Origin: Gemmatimonadaceae bacterium
GTDB taxonomy: Bacteria; Gemmatimonadota; Gemmatimonadetes; Gemmatimonadales; Gemmatimonadaceae
DNA length: 46,217 bases
NCBI GenBank assembly: GCA_025934075.1
Contig: JAICYT010000003.1
Span: 1-46,217 of the forward strand
Direction of reading: 5' to 3'
The notes under the pieces were generated by a model. The model saw nothing but the letters and a program-made list of their open reading frames with translations, was not told the origin of the DNA and made no database searches. The position numbers and the translations under genes were made by a program. Shown one piece after another: positions 1-8,965 of the stretch. Every line of letters starts with the position of its first letter. Position 1 is the stretch's first letter.

Positions 1-177
1 CTAAAACTCTCGCGTCTTCATGATCTCGAAGAAGTCGTTCCGTTCGAGATCCTCGTCGGTTTGCGGCTTGCGGGTAACGTCGAGTGTCGAATCGTACGTC
101 TTGCGCTGCGGAGACTTGGGCTTCGACGCTTTTGCCACGGTCTTCTTCACGAGCTTGGCGAGCTGCTTTTCGTCCAT
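1..177 (-). CDS. Small charged hypothetical protein (58 aa)
   Basis: A 58-residue, Lys- and Glu/Asp-rich soluble protein with no signal peptide, membrane segment or cysteine. The N-terminal 25 residues are strongly basic and the C-terminal part acidic. I chose the ATG at 177 because it is preceded by GAGGG about 10 bases upstream and because the open frame further upstream translates to an Arg-rich, unlikely N-terminus. It is divergent from the TPR gene at 225, with 47 bases between them. I do not recognise a family. The stop codon is the first three bases of the window, so the gene is complete. Confidence 0.6.
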   Translation of the reverse strand: MDEKQLAKLVKKTVAKASKPKSPQRKTYDSTLDVTRKPQTDEDLERNDFFEIMKTREF

Positions 178-224
178 TCTCAGGGGCCCTCGGCGGAATT
201 GAGCGAAGCGGCTAAACAAAGCTA

Positions 225-1046
225 ATGGACGGCGCACAGAGCAGGTACCTCGATCGGGGCTTTCGTTTTGAGCAAGGCGGCCTGCTCGAGCGCGCGCTCG
301 AGTCATATCGCGACGCTCTGGCGGCCAGCGAAACACCGGTCGAGGAGGCGGAAGCGCATCTGCGCATTGCTCGCGTTTATCGCGCAGTCAGCAACTGGGA
401 GGAATCGAACCGCTCGGCTGCGCGGGCCATCGAGATGGCCGAACGAGCGGGCGTCCCCGATCTCGTTGCCGAAGCAATGAACATCGAGGTTGGATCGCTC
501 CAAGTTCAAGGCTACTTCGACGAATCGATCAGTTGTTTTCGCAAGGCGAATTACGATTTGGGACTCGCGATCGGCCTGGGCAACGTCGCGCGTGCGGCTC
601 TCGACCGCGGCGACGTCGAGCGCGCGATCGAGCTTGGTGAAGAGGCCATCGGGTTGGCGCGAAGGGTCAACGCGCTCGACCTGTTGCTGACCGGGGTTCA
701 GAACCAAGCTGCCGCATTCGCCGCGACCGGGCGATACGAGTTGGCGGAAGGGCTATTGACCGAAGCGCTCGGCCACTTCACGAGCGCCGGGAATTTGGTT
801 CGCCAAGCCGAGTGCTTGGAGATCATGGGCGACCTGAGCGCGCAGCGCCCCGAAGGGGGCGACACTGTGACGCGCTGCTTCAAGCGTGCCCTCGTCCTGG
901 CCACGCGCGCGAACGATCACCGGCTCATGGAGCGACTTTCGAGAAGGTTGGCGGAGGGAGCCGGCGAGGCGCACGCCGAAGAGTCAAGGCCCACGCCGCG
1001 CGTTGACGACGCATGCTGCCATGACCGAGGCGGTAGCGATGAGTAG
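225..1046 (+). CDS. TPR-repeat protein
   Basis: A 273-residue, all-helical cytoplasmic protein made of tetratricopeptide-like repeats. Typical A/B helix pairs are visible at about residues 9-33 (GLLERALESYRDAL), 42-75, 82-110, 113-140 (GDVERAIELGEEAI) and 155-180 (GRYELAEGLLTEAL). There is no signal peptide or enzymatic domain, so it is expected to be a protein-interaction scaffold. The partner is unknown. After about residue 240 the sequence becomes low-complexity and ends in a Cys/His-containing tail (DDACCHDRGG), possibly not part of the fold. The ATG at 225 gives a sensible N-terminus starting with the first repeat. It stands alone on this strand, divergent from the small gene at 1-177. 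Confidence 0.8.
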   Translation: MDGAQSRYLDRGFRFEQGGLLERALESYRDALAASETPVEEAEAHLRIARVYRAVSNWEESNRSAARAIEMAERAGVPDLVAEAMNIEVGSLQVQGYFDESISCFRKANYDLGLAIGLGNVARAALDRGDVERAIELGEEAIGLARRVNALDLLLTGVQNQAAAFAATGRYELAEGLLTEALGHFTSAGNLVRQAECLEIMGDLSAQRPEGGDTVTRCFKRALVLATRANDHRLMERLSRRLAEGAGEAHAEESRPTPRVDDACCHDRGGSDE

Positions 1047-1237
1047 CAACGGCTTTTTCACAAGACCTCCGCGGAGATTGGCTCGCATCTCGCGCCAACG
1101 CTTGGCATCTTTCGTAGTCGCCCGCGGCGTTGCGCGTCACCAGTCACCGCGTCTATCGGAATAGCGGATTATGGATAGCGCGTGGCGTCCGGATCCGATG
1201 TATTCTTAGGCGGCAACCGCGTCGAGAGCGGAGTGAC

Positions 1238-1612
1238 ATGGCACGTCAAGCACGGAAAAAAGGGAAACCGGCCCGCAAGCAGCGGGCGGTCACGAAGTCA
1301 GACTACTTCACACAGCCCGGCAAGCGAGGAGCGGTGGTCGTCCTCCGCAAACCGATCGGGAATCGCGCGACCGCCAAAGTATGCGGAATCATGCCGACCC
1401 GGGTGCACGCGAAAATGCTCGTCAATCAACTCGAACGAGCGGAGTCGGTCGTGAAGGACCTATTCCTCGAGGCGACGGACGACGGGATCGAAGCACTCGA
1501 GGCGGTGCTTGCCGCGTGCCGGAAGGAAGTTCTGGAGAAGGGACCGAGAGTTCGCGTCTCCGAGAGCGACGAGCTCGAGCCACCTGCCGAGGCCGCCGGT
1601 TCAGATCGCTAG
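1238..1612 (+). CDS. Hypothetical basic protein (124 aa)
   Basis: A 124-residue protein with a very basic N-terminal tail (residues 2-20, KKGKPARK) and an acidic C-terminus (about 105-124, ESDELEPP). The middle contains VVVLRKPIGNRATAKVCGIMPTR followed by a helix. No family is recognised; the basic tail suggests nucleic-acid contact, but that is only inference. The ATG at 1238 was chosen over an upstream in-frame start at 1130 because GGAG lies 6-7 bases before it. It converges with the K+ channel gene at 1648, and a short hairpin (GTGCG/CGCAC, 1615-1628) sits between the two stops. Confidence 0.6.
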   Translation: MARQARKKGKPARKQRAVTKSDYFTQPGKRGAVVVLRKPIGNRATAKVCGIMPTRVHAKMLVNQLERAESVVKDLFLEATDDGIEALEAVLAACRKEVLEKGPRVRVSESDELEPPAEAAGSDR

Positions 1613-1647
1613 TCGTGCGCTGTCGCACCAGAGAGACTCGCGATCTG

Positions 1648-2667
1648 CTATCCGCGACGCGTCGGCGAATAGCCGGCGAAGTGACCGGTGTGATGCCAGG
1701 TCGACGTCTGGTTCCACTCCTCGGGCTCTGCTTCTTCGGTGTCGCTGAGCTTTCGCACATCGATGCTGACGACGCCCTTGCTGTCGATCGGATTGTAGAT
1801 GTTCACGAATCGGTGGCCGAACATGATCTCTTCCGGCTTGTACGACGAGCGCGCGTGCACCGTCTGAGAGAACGTTTCGTCAGTGCCGGCGAGAAGGATC
1901 ATGAATTCGGCGTCCTTCGCCGCGAGCTCCTGGTGGGTCATGCCCCACAATGGGCTCTTCTCGTCGATCGGGTGCACGATCGTCCAGCTCAGCGGAAAGA
2001 AGACGACACGTGTGCGCTCGAGCGTGAGTTGATCGTACTTTCGCACCGAGCCTTCGATGCGACTGAACAACACCTTCGCCTCGAGCTCGACGAGTTGATT
2101 CGTGCGACCATTGGTTGTGCGGAACATGAACGCCGTCTTCCCGCGATACGGCGAGACGACCGCGCGCTTGCTGAACACGACCGCCGCCGTGGGACGTGAG
2201 AATCGCGCGAAGAGAATTCCCGTTCCCAATGCAAACACGAACAGACCGACCAGCGATTCGGTCGTCATGACGAAATGCGCAGCCATCCCCTGAGGCGAGA
2301 TGTTACCGTAACCGATCGTCGCCACCGTCTCCACGCTGAAAAAGAACGCGCGCCAGAACGGGCCGCCCAACGTCGCCGGCATCGGACCATTCAGTGAATC
2401 CGTGCCGCACGCGAGGTAGGCGAGCGCGAACAGCGTATTCGCACTGAGATAGCCGCTGACGATGATGCCGATGAACCGCGGCCAGCTGATCGTCAGCAGG
2501 TGATGGTACAAGCTGAGCGACGTGAGAAACGGCAAGCCGCGGCGGCGAGAGTTGAACGTCCCGTCGCGATTGAGCAGTCGTTGCTCGTTGAACCCGCCGA
2601 CGACGGACCCGAACCCCAGGTCTTTCGGCTCGTCGACGGACTGGATGTTGACGTCAGTGGCTGTCAT
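1648..2667 (-). CDS. Inward-rectifier K+ channel (KirBac type)
   Basis: A 339-residue inner-membrane potassium channel subunit of the prokaryotic inward-rectifier family, which works as a tetramer. Residues about 47-60 form the amphipathic slide helix, 65-86 the outer helix, 103-116 the pore helix, TIGYG at 117-121 the K+ selectivity filter, and 134-156 the inner helix. The rest is the cytoplasmic immunoglobulin-like C-terminal domain (for example HPIDEKSPLWGMTHQEL at 232-248). The ATG at 2667 was chosen over a TTG at 2715, which would overlap the preceding gene. It starts 8 bases after the stop of the S9 peptidase gene on the same strand, so the two are probably co-transcribed. No good Shine-Dalgarno is visible, which fits translation coupled to the upstream gene. 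Length is usual for KirBac. Confidence 0.93.
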   Translation of the reverse strand: MTATDVNIQSVDEPKDLGFGSVVGGFNEQRLLNRDGTFNSRRRGLPFLTSLSLYHHLLTISWPRFIGIIVSGYLSANTLFALAYLACGTDSLNGPMPATLGGPFWRAFFFSVETVATIGYGNISPQGMAAHFVMTTESLVGLFVFALGTGILFARFSRPTAAVVFSKRAVVSPYRGKTAFMFRTTNGRTNQLVELEAKVLFSRIEGSVRKYDQLTLERTRVVFFPLSWTIVHPIDEKSPLWGMTHQELAAKDAEFMILLAGTDETFSQTVHARSSYKPEEIMFGHRFVNIYNPIDSKGVVSIDVRKLSDTEEAEPEEWNQTSTWHHTGHFAGYSPTRRG

Positions 2668-2675
2668 GCAACCGT

Positions 2676-5600
2676 CTACGGTACAATGGCCTGCTGGGCT
2701 TTCAAGCTTTGCCAATACTCATCCATCTTGATTCGGGGAATGCCGTTCGTCATCCACTCGGGAGCTGGCGCGCCTTTGAGATAGTGATCGAACCAGTCTT
2801 TCTGGCGCATCGCGTAGTCCTTCATGTTGATCGGACGAGCGAGCCCGTGATTCTCACCGACGTACTCGAGCAGGATCACGTCTTTGTTCATCTGGCGTAA
2901 CGTATTGAAGTATGTGATCCCCTGGTTGAAGTCCACCGCGCCGTCCTTGTCGTTCGCAAGAATGATGAGCGGCGTCTTCACATTCTTGGCGTGGAAGTTC
3001 GGCGAGTTTCGGATGTACGCGTCGTAGTTGTCGGCGTAATTGCCTTTGAATCTGCCCTGACTGGATTCAAAGATTGCTTGATCCGCGCCGCCAGTATTCC
3101 AATAGATGGAGCTGTACATGCTCACCATGTCGGTGAGTGGCGCGCCGGCGATCGCCGACTTGAAAATGTTCGTCTGCGTCACGAGAAACGCGGTCTGATA
3201 TCCACCCCACGAGTGGCCCCACAGTCCGACATTTGCCGAGTCGATGATGCCGGTCGCGATTGCCGCTTTGACGGCGGGAATGACGCACCACACCGCCGAC
3301 ATTCCCGGGTCGTTCACCCGATACACGATGTCCGGGTCGAGCACAGCGTAGCCGCGACTCGTGTAAATGCTGCGATTCGGCGTGCTCGTCTCGTTCGGCG
3401 TCACGTACGTGTGCGCCAAGTTCGATCGCTTCTCGTAGATCGTCACCAGCAACGGATACTTCTTGCCCGGCTGGTAGTTCGCGGGCAGATAAAGTGCGCC
3501 CTGAAGCTTGTCGCCCTTCGCGCTCGTGTAGTTGATCAGCTTGACGCCGCTCGTCCACGCGAAATCGCGCTGCTGCGGATTGACGTCGGTGATCTGACGT
3601 CCCGACTTGAGATCGGCGCTCGCGACGAAATAGTTGGGGAAGTCGTTTGCGGTCTGCTTGGTGTAGAGATAGACGTCGCCGTCCTTGGCCTTCTGATACG
3701 CGAGCTTGGCATCGTCCCACACCAAACGCTCGGCGCCCGGCTTCGACGGATCGACCTTCGATAGACCTTCTTTCTTCGTCCATTCGCCGTAGGTGGCAAA
3801 ATAAAGTGGTTGGCCCAGGTCGATTCCGTCGACGAGACCGTTGCCACCGCGTCCACCGCGGCCGGCGGGGACTGCGCCCGAGCGACCAGCACGCTCGAAC
3901 GCATATAAACGCTGATACCGAATCTGATTCTTCTTGCCGTCGACAGTCAGATTGATTGCCGGGCCGCCGTTTACCGGAACTTTCCAGACGTCGAATGCGT
4001 CGGAGAGGAGGACGGCGTTGCCATCCTTCGACCAGCCGACCGGCGCGACAGGCGGGGTGACGAGGTTGTTGTGATCGTCAGACGTATCGGCGAATACCGT
4101 TGGAACGCCTTTGGTGAGCTCGCGCTTCTGACCGCTCGCGACGTCGACCACCCACCACTGTGCGTCGTCGCCCCAATACAAAATGTTCTTCCCGTTCGGC
4201 GACGCGAGCAACTGCGACGCAATGTGTTTCTTGAGCAGCGGCTTCCGCTCACCCGTCGCGAGATCGACGCCATAGACGTCCTCGTAACGGCGGCCGTTGT
4301 AGCTCATGGGCTGATCGTACTCGCGCGTGTCGATACCGTACGCGAAGTGGTCGTGCCCAACGAGATTGACGGTGCGAAGCGCATCGTCGGACAAGCGCAC
4401 GAACTTGTTGTCGGGAATGCGATACTCGGACAAATAGTTGAACGCGCGATCCTGGGCTTCCTGGACGATCTGCTGCGACTGAAGACGCGGATCTTTGCCG
4501 TGCCATAGGATCAGCGACGGATTCTCTTCCTGCGCTTCGTTCACGCGCGGCTGATTGATCGTGCCGCCCATGCCAGGCGCGCCGGCTTGAATCACCGAGC
4601 TCGCGCGACCAGCGAGCGTGCGGTCGCTCCGCTTGGCTTCGCGAATGCCGAAGAAGATCGTCGAGAGATCCTCTGAGAACTTTGGTGCGCGTTCGACGGC
4701 GACCTTCATGGCCGACGAGAAGTCGGTATGCTGTGACGGGTCGAACACCGTCTTCTTTGGCGTGTGGCCGTTGAAGCTCGTGATCGCGAGAACCGAGTAC
4801 AGCGTATCGCCAGCGGTCGAATCAGCCCGCCCGCGGAGAACGGCGATGCCTCGGCCACTGTCGGCCCAGACGAGATGCCGATACAGCGCACGATCGGAAT
4901 CGATCGCGCGAACGACGTCCGTCCGCATGTTGCGCAGCTGAACGCCGTTCCCGATCTGGTCGCGTGCATCGATCGTGTACGCCAGCCAATCTCCCGCGTC
5001 GTCGAATCCGAATTCGGCGACGTTCCCGACGTTCACCGCTTCGCCGGTCGCGAGACGGTAGAGAATGAGATCCGTTCCTTCCGGGCGACCGGTCGCCCCA
5101 GCGCCGCGTCCGCCACGCGCTGCCGCGGTGTCCGTCGGTACATCGGCGTAACTCTGCATCGCGATCCACGTTGGCTTGTCGCCATTGAACGCGAAGCGGC
5201 GAATCCTGTCGAACTCTTTCTTCTCGCCAGTCGCGAGGTTGACGAGACCAAGCTTGTTCTGTGCGGTGGCGGTGGGCGCTGCCTGCGTCGGCGCTCCCTG
5301 TCGACCGCCGCCCCGGCCACCGCGACCGGCATTGGTGCGCCCTGCGCTCGCCGCCGGATAGATCGTGAACGCCACCCAATGCGAATCGCCGCTGATGGCC
5401 AACGTTGCGTTCGCGTCGCCGCCGGCAGCACCGCCACGACCGCCGGCCCCACTCGGGATCTCGCCCACGGGGAATTTCAGCTCCTTCCCATCGGCGGCCG
5501 TCGAGCGAACAACTACCATCGCGTCGCCGTCATTCGGCGCCACGACGTAGGCGAACCATGTGCCATCATTCGACAGCGCCGATTGGCGAATGCTCTTCCA

Positions 5601-5747
5601 CGCCTTGAGGTCGGCCGTCCCGAGCTGTTTGGTCGCACTGCCAGCGGCAGGCTGCTGCGCGTGAGCAACGGTGAATTCGGCTGAAGCGAAAAAAACAAGC
5701 AGCGCGGCAGGCGCGGTGCTACGTCGCCAGTGGCGAGCGAAACGCAT
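2676..5747 (-). CDS. Secreted S9-family prolyl oligopeptidase-like peptidase
   Basis: A 1023-residue secreted serine peptidase. Residues 1-30 are a Sec signal peptide ending AHA before QQPAAG. Residues about 45-720 form a beta-propeller-like N-terminal domain and about 735-1000 an alpha/beta-hydrolase domain with the nucleophile in GHSWGG (Ser846), the acid probably Asp935 (NDKDG) and His967 (GENHG). It should cut peptides after proline or dipeptides in the periplasm. Four Gly/Arg-rich stretches interrupt the propeller (about 99-111, 139-150, 210-223 and 625-637), which makes it much longer than a typical DPP/AAP of 650-700 residues. GGGAG-like spacing (GGGAG six bases before ATG 5747) supports the start. 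It is followed at 8 bases by the K+ channel gene and is divergent from padR. Confidence 0.95.
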   Translation of the reverse strand: MRFARHWRRSTAPAALLVFFASAEFTVAHAQQPAAGSATKQLGTADLKAWKSIRQSALSNDGTWFAYVVAPNDGDAMVVVRSTAADGKELKFPVGEIPSGAGGRGGAAGGDANATLAISGDSHWVAFTIYPAASAGRTNAGRGGRGGGRQGAPTQAAPTATAQNKLGLVNLATGEKKEFDRIRRFAFNGDKPTWIAMQSYADVPTDTAAARGGRGAGATGRPEGTDLILYRLATGEAVNVGNVAEFGFDDAGDWLAYTIDARDQIGNGVQLRNMRTDVVRAIDSDRALYRHLVWADSGRGIAVLRGRADSTAGDTLYSVLAITSFNGHTPKKTVFDPSQHTDFSSAMKVAVERAPKFSEDLSTIFFGIREAKRSDRTLAGRASSVIQAGAPGMGGTINQPRVNEAQEENPSLILWHGKDPRLQSQQIVQEAQDRAFNYLSEYRIPDNKFVRLSDDALRTVNLVGHDHFAYGIDTREYDQPMSYNGRRYEDVYGVDLATGERKPLLKKHIASQLLASPNGKNILYWGDDAQWWVVDVASGQKRELTKGVPTVFADTSDDHNNLVTPPVAPVGWSKDGNAVLLSDAFDVWKVPVNGGPAINLTVDGKKNQIRYQRLYAFERAGRSGAVPAGRGGRGGNGLVDGIDLGQPLYFATYGEWTKKEGLSKVDPSKPGAERLVWDDAKLAYQKAKDGDVYLYTKQTANDFPNYFVASADLKSGRQITDVNPQQRDFAWTSGVKLINYTSAKGDKLQGALYLPANYQPGKKYPLLVTIYEKRSNLAHTYVTPNETSTPNRSIYTSRGYAVLDPDIVYRVNDPGMSAVWCVIPAVKAAIATGIIDSANVGLWGHSWGGYQTAFLVTQTNIFKSAIAGAPLTDMVSMYSSIYWNTGGADQAIFESSQGRFKGNYADNYDAYIRNSPNFHAKNVKTPLIILANDKDGAVDFNQGITYFNTLRQMNKDVILLEYVGENHGLARPINMKDYAMRQKDWFDHYLKGAPAPEWMTNGIPRIKMDEYWQSLKAQQAIVP

Positions 5748-5872
5748 AAGGACTCCCCGTCATACGAGACGGCGCGACAAGGTAGGGTGAACCGAAGAAG
5801 CTACGGATCTGTCACTTACCTGTCCATCGGCGCGCAAGAATACCGAGCCCAGGCCGCCTCGTCACACGGCTC

Positions 5873-5907
5873 TTGCCGACTATGTCCGTTACGGATATAG
5901 TCGGCGA
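5873..5907 (+). promoter_or_regulatory. Predicted promoter of padR, probably leaderless
   Basis: TTGCCG at 5873-5878 and TATAGT at 5896-5901 are separated by exactly 17 bases, a near-consensus housekeeping promoter. Transcription would begin about seven bases after the -10 box, at or next to the A of the padR ATG at 5907. The mRNA is therefore predicted to be leaderless, and no Shine-Dalgarno exists in the five bases between -10 box and ATG. Confidence 0.7.
5878..5902. promoter_or_regulatory. 25-bp palindromic operator, probable PadR autoregulatory site
   Basis: Two 12-base arms (GACTATGTCCGT and ACGGATATAGTC) are exact inverted repeats except for one position, around a single central T. The palindrome fills the spacer and covers the -10 box of the padR promoter. 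PadR dimers classically bind palindromes with ATGT/ACAT-like half sites over their own promoter, so binding here would block the polymerase. The assignment to this PadR is inferred from position. Confidence 0.7.
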
Positions 5908-6269
5908 TGGCCAAGACCGACGCTCAAAGCCAGCTCCCGCTCACCGCGGTCGTCCTCCACATCCTGCTCGCGCTCGCTGACGGCGAGCGCCACGGTTACG
6001 CTATCGCGCAGGAAATCGAGCACACGACTGACGGACAGATCCGGATGGGACCCGGCACACTCTACGGCTCCATCCAACGCATGCTCGGCGCGTCGCTCAT
6101 CGAAGAAGCACCCGCGCGCAGACGACCGGTCGAGGACGACGAACGCCGCCGCTACTATCGCCTGACGTCATTTGGCCGACGCGTGCTGGAGTTGGAGCTC
6201 GAGCGACTGTCGCAGGTCGTTCGCGTCGCGCGACAAAAGCAACTGGTGCGCGACGCGGAGGTTGCGTGA
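5907..6269 (+). CDS. PadR-family transcriptional repressor
   Basis: A 120-residue DNA-binding repressor with the PadR winged helix: helices at about 13-45 (LHILLALADGERHGYAIAQEI), the recognition region GPGTLYGSIQRM at about 53-64, and the wing with RRYYRLTSFGRRVLELE at about 81-97. The ADOP-associated PadR clade lacks the long C-terminal coiled coil, and this one fits that. The stop overlaps the start of the permease gene by four bases (GTGA), so the two products are translationally coupled. PadR probably represses both genes through the palindrome at 5878-5902. The effector is unknown. The start at 5907 is the only ATG consistent with the promoter. Confidence 0.93.
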   Translation: MAKTDAQSQLPLTAVVLHILLALADGERHGYAIAQEIEHTTDGQIRMGPGTLYGSIQRMLGASLIEEAPARRRPVEDDERRRYYRLTSFGRRVLELELERLSQVVRVARQKQLVRDAEVA

Positions 6270-8953
6270 AACCGCGCGTCTCGATCGTGGAGCGGCTCTA
6301 CCGAGCCTCGCTCGCACTATATCCGCGCGCGTTCCGCGATCGCTTCGCCGACGAGGTGCGCGAATTCGCGCACCTGCGCGTGCGCGCCGCGCGCTGCAAA
6401 GGATCCGCGGCCTTGGCTCGCGAAACGACCAGTCTCTTCAGCGACCTCACCGCTAGCATCGCGAAGCAATGGCTCATCGCGCTCCGCGAACCTCGTCGAA
6501 CCACGACCGACTACGACACTCCCACCGTTGACGCTCTTCCGAGAGACAACATGGACATCGTCATTCAGGATCTTCGCTTCGCGCTTCGCGCACTGGCGCG
6601 TCGGCCAGGGTTCACCATCGTCGCCGCACTCACGCTCGCCCTTGGGATCGGCGCCAACACTGCCATCTTTTCCGTCGTCAACGCCGTCTTGATTCGTCCG
6701 CTGCCCTACAACAACCCCGATCAGGTGATGCTTGTCTGGGGAACACAAGGCCAGCAGGCGAATCAAGGCGTCGTTTACGCCGATTACGTCGATTGGCGCG
6801 CGCGAAATCACACCTTCACCGAAATGGGTGCGTTCCGTCCGCAAAGCGTGAACCTCACAGGCGGCGACACACCGGACCGGCTCATCGGCTCATTTGTCTC
6901 AGCAAGCCTGTTCCGCGTCCTCAATACCAAACTGTCGCAAGGGCGATTGTTTACCAACGCCGAGACCGAGGTTGCGACGAAAGCTCCCGTGGCGATTCTT
7001 CAATACGAGGCGTGGCGGTCGCGCTTTGGCAGCCGATCCGACATGCTCGGCAAGACGATCGTGGTCAACGGGACGACCTTCACCGTCATCGGCATCACCG
7101 CCCCGAACACGCCGATCCCACTCGGCGCGCCCGACATTTATTTGCCGATTGGCTACTACCCGAACGCGAACGGACTCGATCGCGGGGTGCGCGGCATCCT
7201 GGTCGCCGCACGACTCAAGCCCGGCGTATCGGTTGCGGCCGCGCAGCGTGACCTATCGAACATCGCGAAGCAGCTCGAGCAGGAGTATCCGGCGACGAAT
7301 GCCGGGACCGGCGCGCAAGTGATTTCGCTCAAGGAGCAGATGGTCGGCGGCTTGCGTGAGAGTTTGCTCATCATCGTCGGTGCGGTCGCGGTCGTGCTAC
7401 TCATCGCGTGCGCGAACGTGGCGAACCTGCAACTCGCTCGCGGCGCGGCGCGCTCGCGCGAGCTGTCTGTGCGCGCGGCGCTCGGGGCCGGCCGCGCCCG
7501 CATCGCGCAGCAGTTGCTGACCGAGAGCGTCGTCCTGTCGATCATCGGCGGCGTTGCCGGCATGGCGGTGGCGGTTGGTCTAACCAAGGCGCTCGTTACG
7601 CTGATTGGTCCACAACTCCCCATCGACGCGACGGACATTCGACTCGACGTCCGCGTCCTGTTGTTCGCGCTCGGAATTTCGATCGCGACGGGGATCCTGT
7701 TCGGCCTTGCGCCCGCGTGGCAGGCATCGCGCGCGAACCTCAACGACATGCTTCGCAGCCGCATGAGCGGCGGCCTCGCCAGTGTTGCGACGCGCAACTC
7801 TCTCGTCATCATTCAGCTCGCGCTGTCGCTGGCGTTGCTTGCCTCGGCCGGACTGCTCACGCGATCGCTGATGGCTCTGCAGCGAGTGGATCCCGGTTTC
7901 GACGGCAGCAATCTCCTCACCGCGCAGTTCCGACTTCCGGCCGGGAAGTACGATTCGCCCGACAAGATCTGGGCGATGTTCGAGCGTACTGTAGCCGAGC
8001 TGCGCGCGATTCCCGGCGTCGAGGCGGCTGCGCTCGTGCGCGCGTCGCCGTTGAGTCAGAATGGTGAATCGTACTCGATCGAGATCGAGGGAAAGCCAGC
8101 CGTGAAAGCCGGTGACGCGCCGCAAATGCTGGTCAATAGCGTGACGCGTGGCTACTTCTCGACGATGCGCATCCCGGTGCTACTCGGCCATGACATCGCG
8201 CCGACCGATCGCATGGGAAGCCCCGGAGTGATCGTCGTCAACAAGTCCTTCGCCGATGCGACGTGGCCGAACCAGTCACCGCTTGGCAAACGCATCAAGA
8301 TCGGCGACGAAGATTGGCGGACCGTGATCGGCGTCGTGGGCGACACGAAACACTACACGCTGAACGAAAAGCAATTGTTGCAGGGATATATTCCGCACGC
8401 GCAGCGCCCACAGATCTTCACGAGCATCGTGGTTCGTGCGAAGGGCAACGCACTCGATCTGGCGAAGCCGGTTCGCGAGGCGATCTGGCGCGTCGATCGC
8501 GATCAGCCGGTGTGGCGTTTCCGCGCGATGGAGCAGGATCTCGACGCGGTGGTGACGTCGAAGAAAACGATGATGATGCTCACCGGACTCTTCGCGCTCG
8601 TCGCGCTGCTCGTTGCGGCGGTCGGCATCTACGGAGTGTTGAGCTACACGATGACGCAGCGCACGCAGGAAGTCGGCATCCGCATGGCGCTCGGGGCCGA
8701 GATGCGCCACGTGCGACGCATGGTGCTCGGCGAAGGGATGCGACTCATCGTAGTGGCGGTGTTCATCGGCTTGGCGGTCTCGTTCGGCGCTGCACGACTC
8801 TTGCGCAATCAACTCTTCGGCGTGGCACCGCTCGACGCGTTGACGTTCGTCGCCGTCACCGTCATCCTGGCCGGCGTGGCGATGTTGGCCTGCTACATCC
8901 CCGCGCGACGAGCGAGCCGCATTGATCCGATGGTGGCGTTGAGAGCCGAGTAG
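6266..8953 (+). CDS. ADOP-family (duplicated MacB/FtsX-like) ABC transporter permease
   Basis: An 895-residue inner-membrane permease of the acidobacterial duplicated orphan permease type. Residues 1-75 are the soluble ADOP prefix (VERLYRASLALYPRAFRDRF). A membrane segment at about 110-135 (GFTIVAALTLALGIGANTAIF) is followed by a MacB-like periplasmic core domain, then the first FtsX domain (about 365-495). A second core domain and second FtsX domain (about 770-890) repeat this arrangement, ending in ARRASRIDPMVALRAE. It starts at a GTG overlapping the padR stop. ADOP genes are usually found without their own ATPase gene, and none is present here. Substrate is unknown; the family is suspected of exporting drugs or lipids or of mechanotransmission. 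Confidence 0.92.
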   Translation: MKPRVSIVERLYRASLALYPRAFRDRFADEVREFAHLRVRAARCKGSAALARETTSLFSDLTASIAKQWLIALREPRRTTTDYDTPTVDALPRDNMDIVIQDLRFALRALARRPGFTIVAALTLALGIGANTAIFSVVNAVLIRPLPYNNPDQVMLVWGTQGQQANQGVVYADYVDWRARNHTFTEMGAFRPQSVNLTGGDTPDRLIGSFVSASLFRVLNTKLSQGRLFTNAETEVATKAPVAILQYEAWRSRFGSRSDMLGKTIVVNGTTFTVIGITAPNTPIPLGAPDIYLPIGYYPNANGLDRGVRGILVAARLKPGVSVAAAQRDLSNIAKQLEQEYPATNAGTGAQVISLKEQMVGGLRESLLIIVGAVAVVLLIACANVANLQLARGAARSRELSVRAALGAGRARIAQQLLTESVVLSIIGGVAGMAVAVGLTKALVTLIGPQLPIDATDIRLDVRVLLFALGISIATGILFGLAPAWQASRANLNDMLRSRMSGGLASVATRNSLVIIQLALSLALLASAGLLTRSLMALQRVDPGFDGSNLLTAQFRLPAGKYDSPDKIWAMFERTVAELRAIPGVEAAALVRASPLSQNGESYSIEIEGKPAVKAGDAPQMLVNSVTRGYFSTMRIPVLLGHDIAPTDRMGSPGVIVVNKSFADATWPNQSPLGKRIKIGDEDWRTVIGVVGDTKHYTLNEKQLLQGYIPHAQRPQIFTSIVVRAKGNALDLAKPVREAIWRVDRDQPVWRFRAMEQDLDAVVTSKKTMMMLTGLFALVALLVAAVGIYGVLSYTMTQRTQEVGIRMALGAEMRHVRRMVLGEGMRLIVVAVFIGLAVSFGAARLLRNQLFGVAPLDALTFVAVTVILAGVAMLACYIPARRASRIDPMVALRAE

Positions 8954-8965
8954 CTGGTTCTGGTC

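Noticed and set aside
1615..1628. GTGCG/CGCAC hairpin between convergent genes
   Set aside because: Only five base pairs and no T-run; too weak to call a terminator.
2668..2715. Longer start for the K+ channel at 2715
   Set aside because: It is a TTG overlapping the S9 peptidase gene, and the ATG at 2667 fits the family length.
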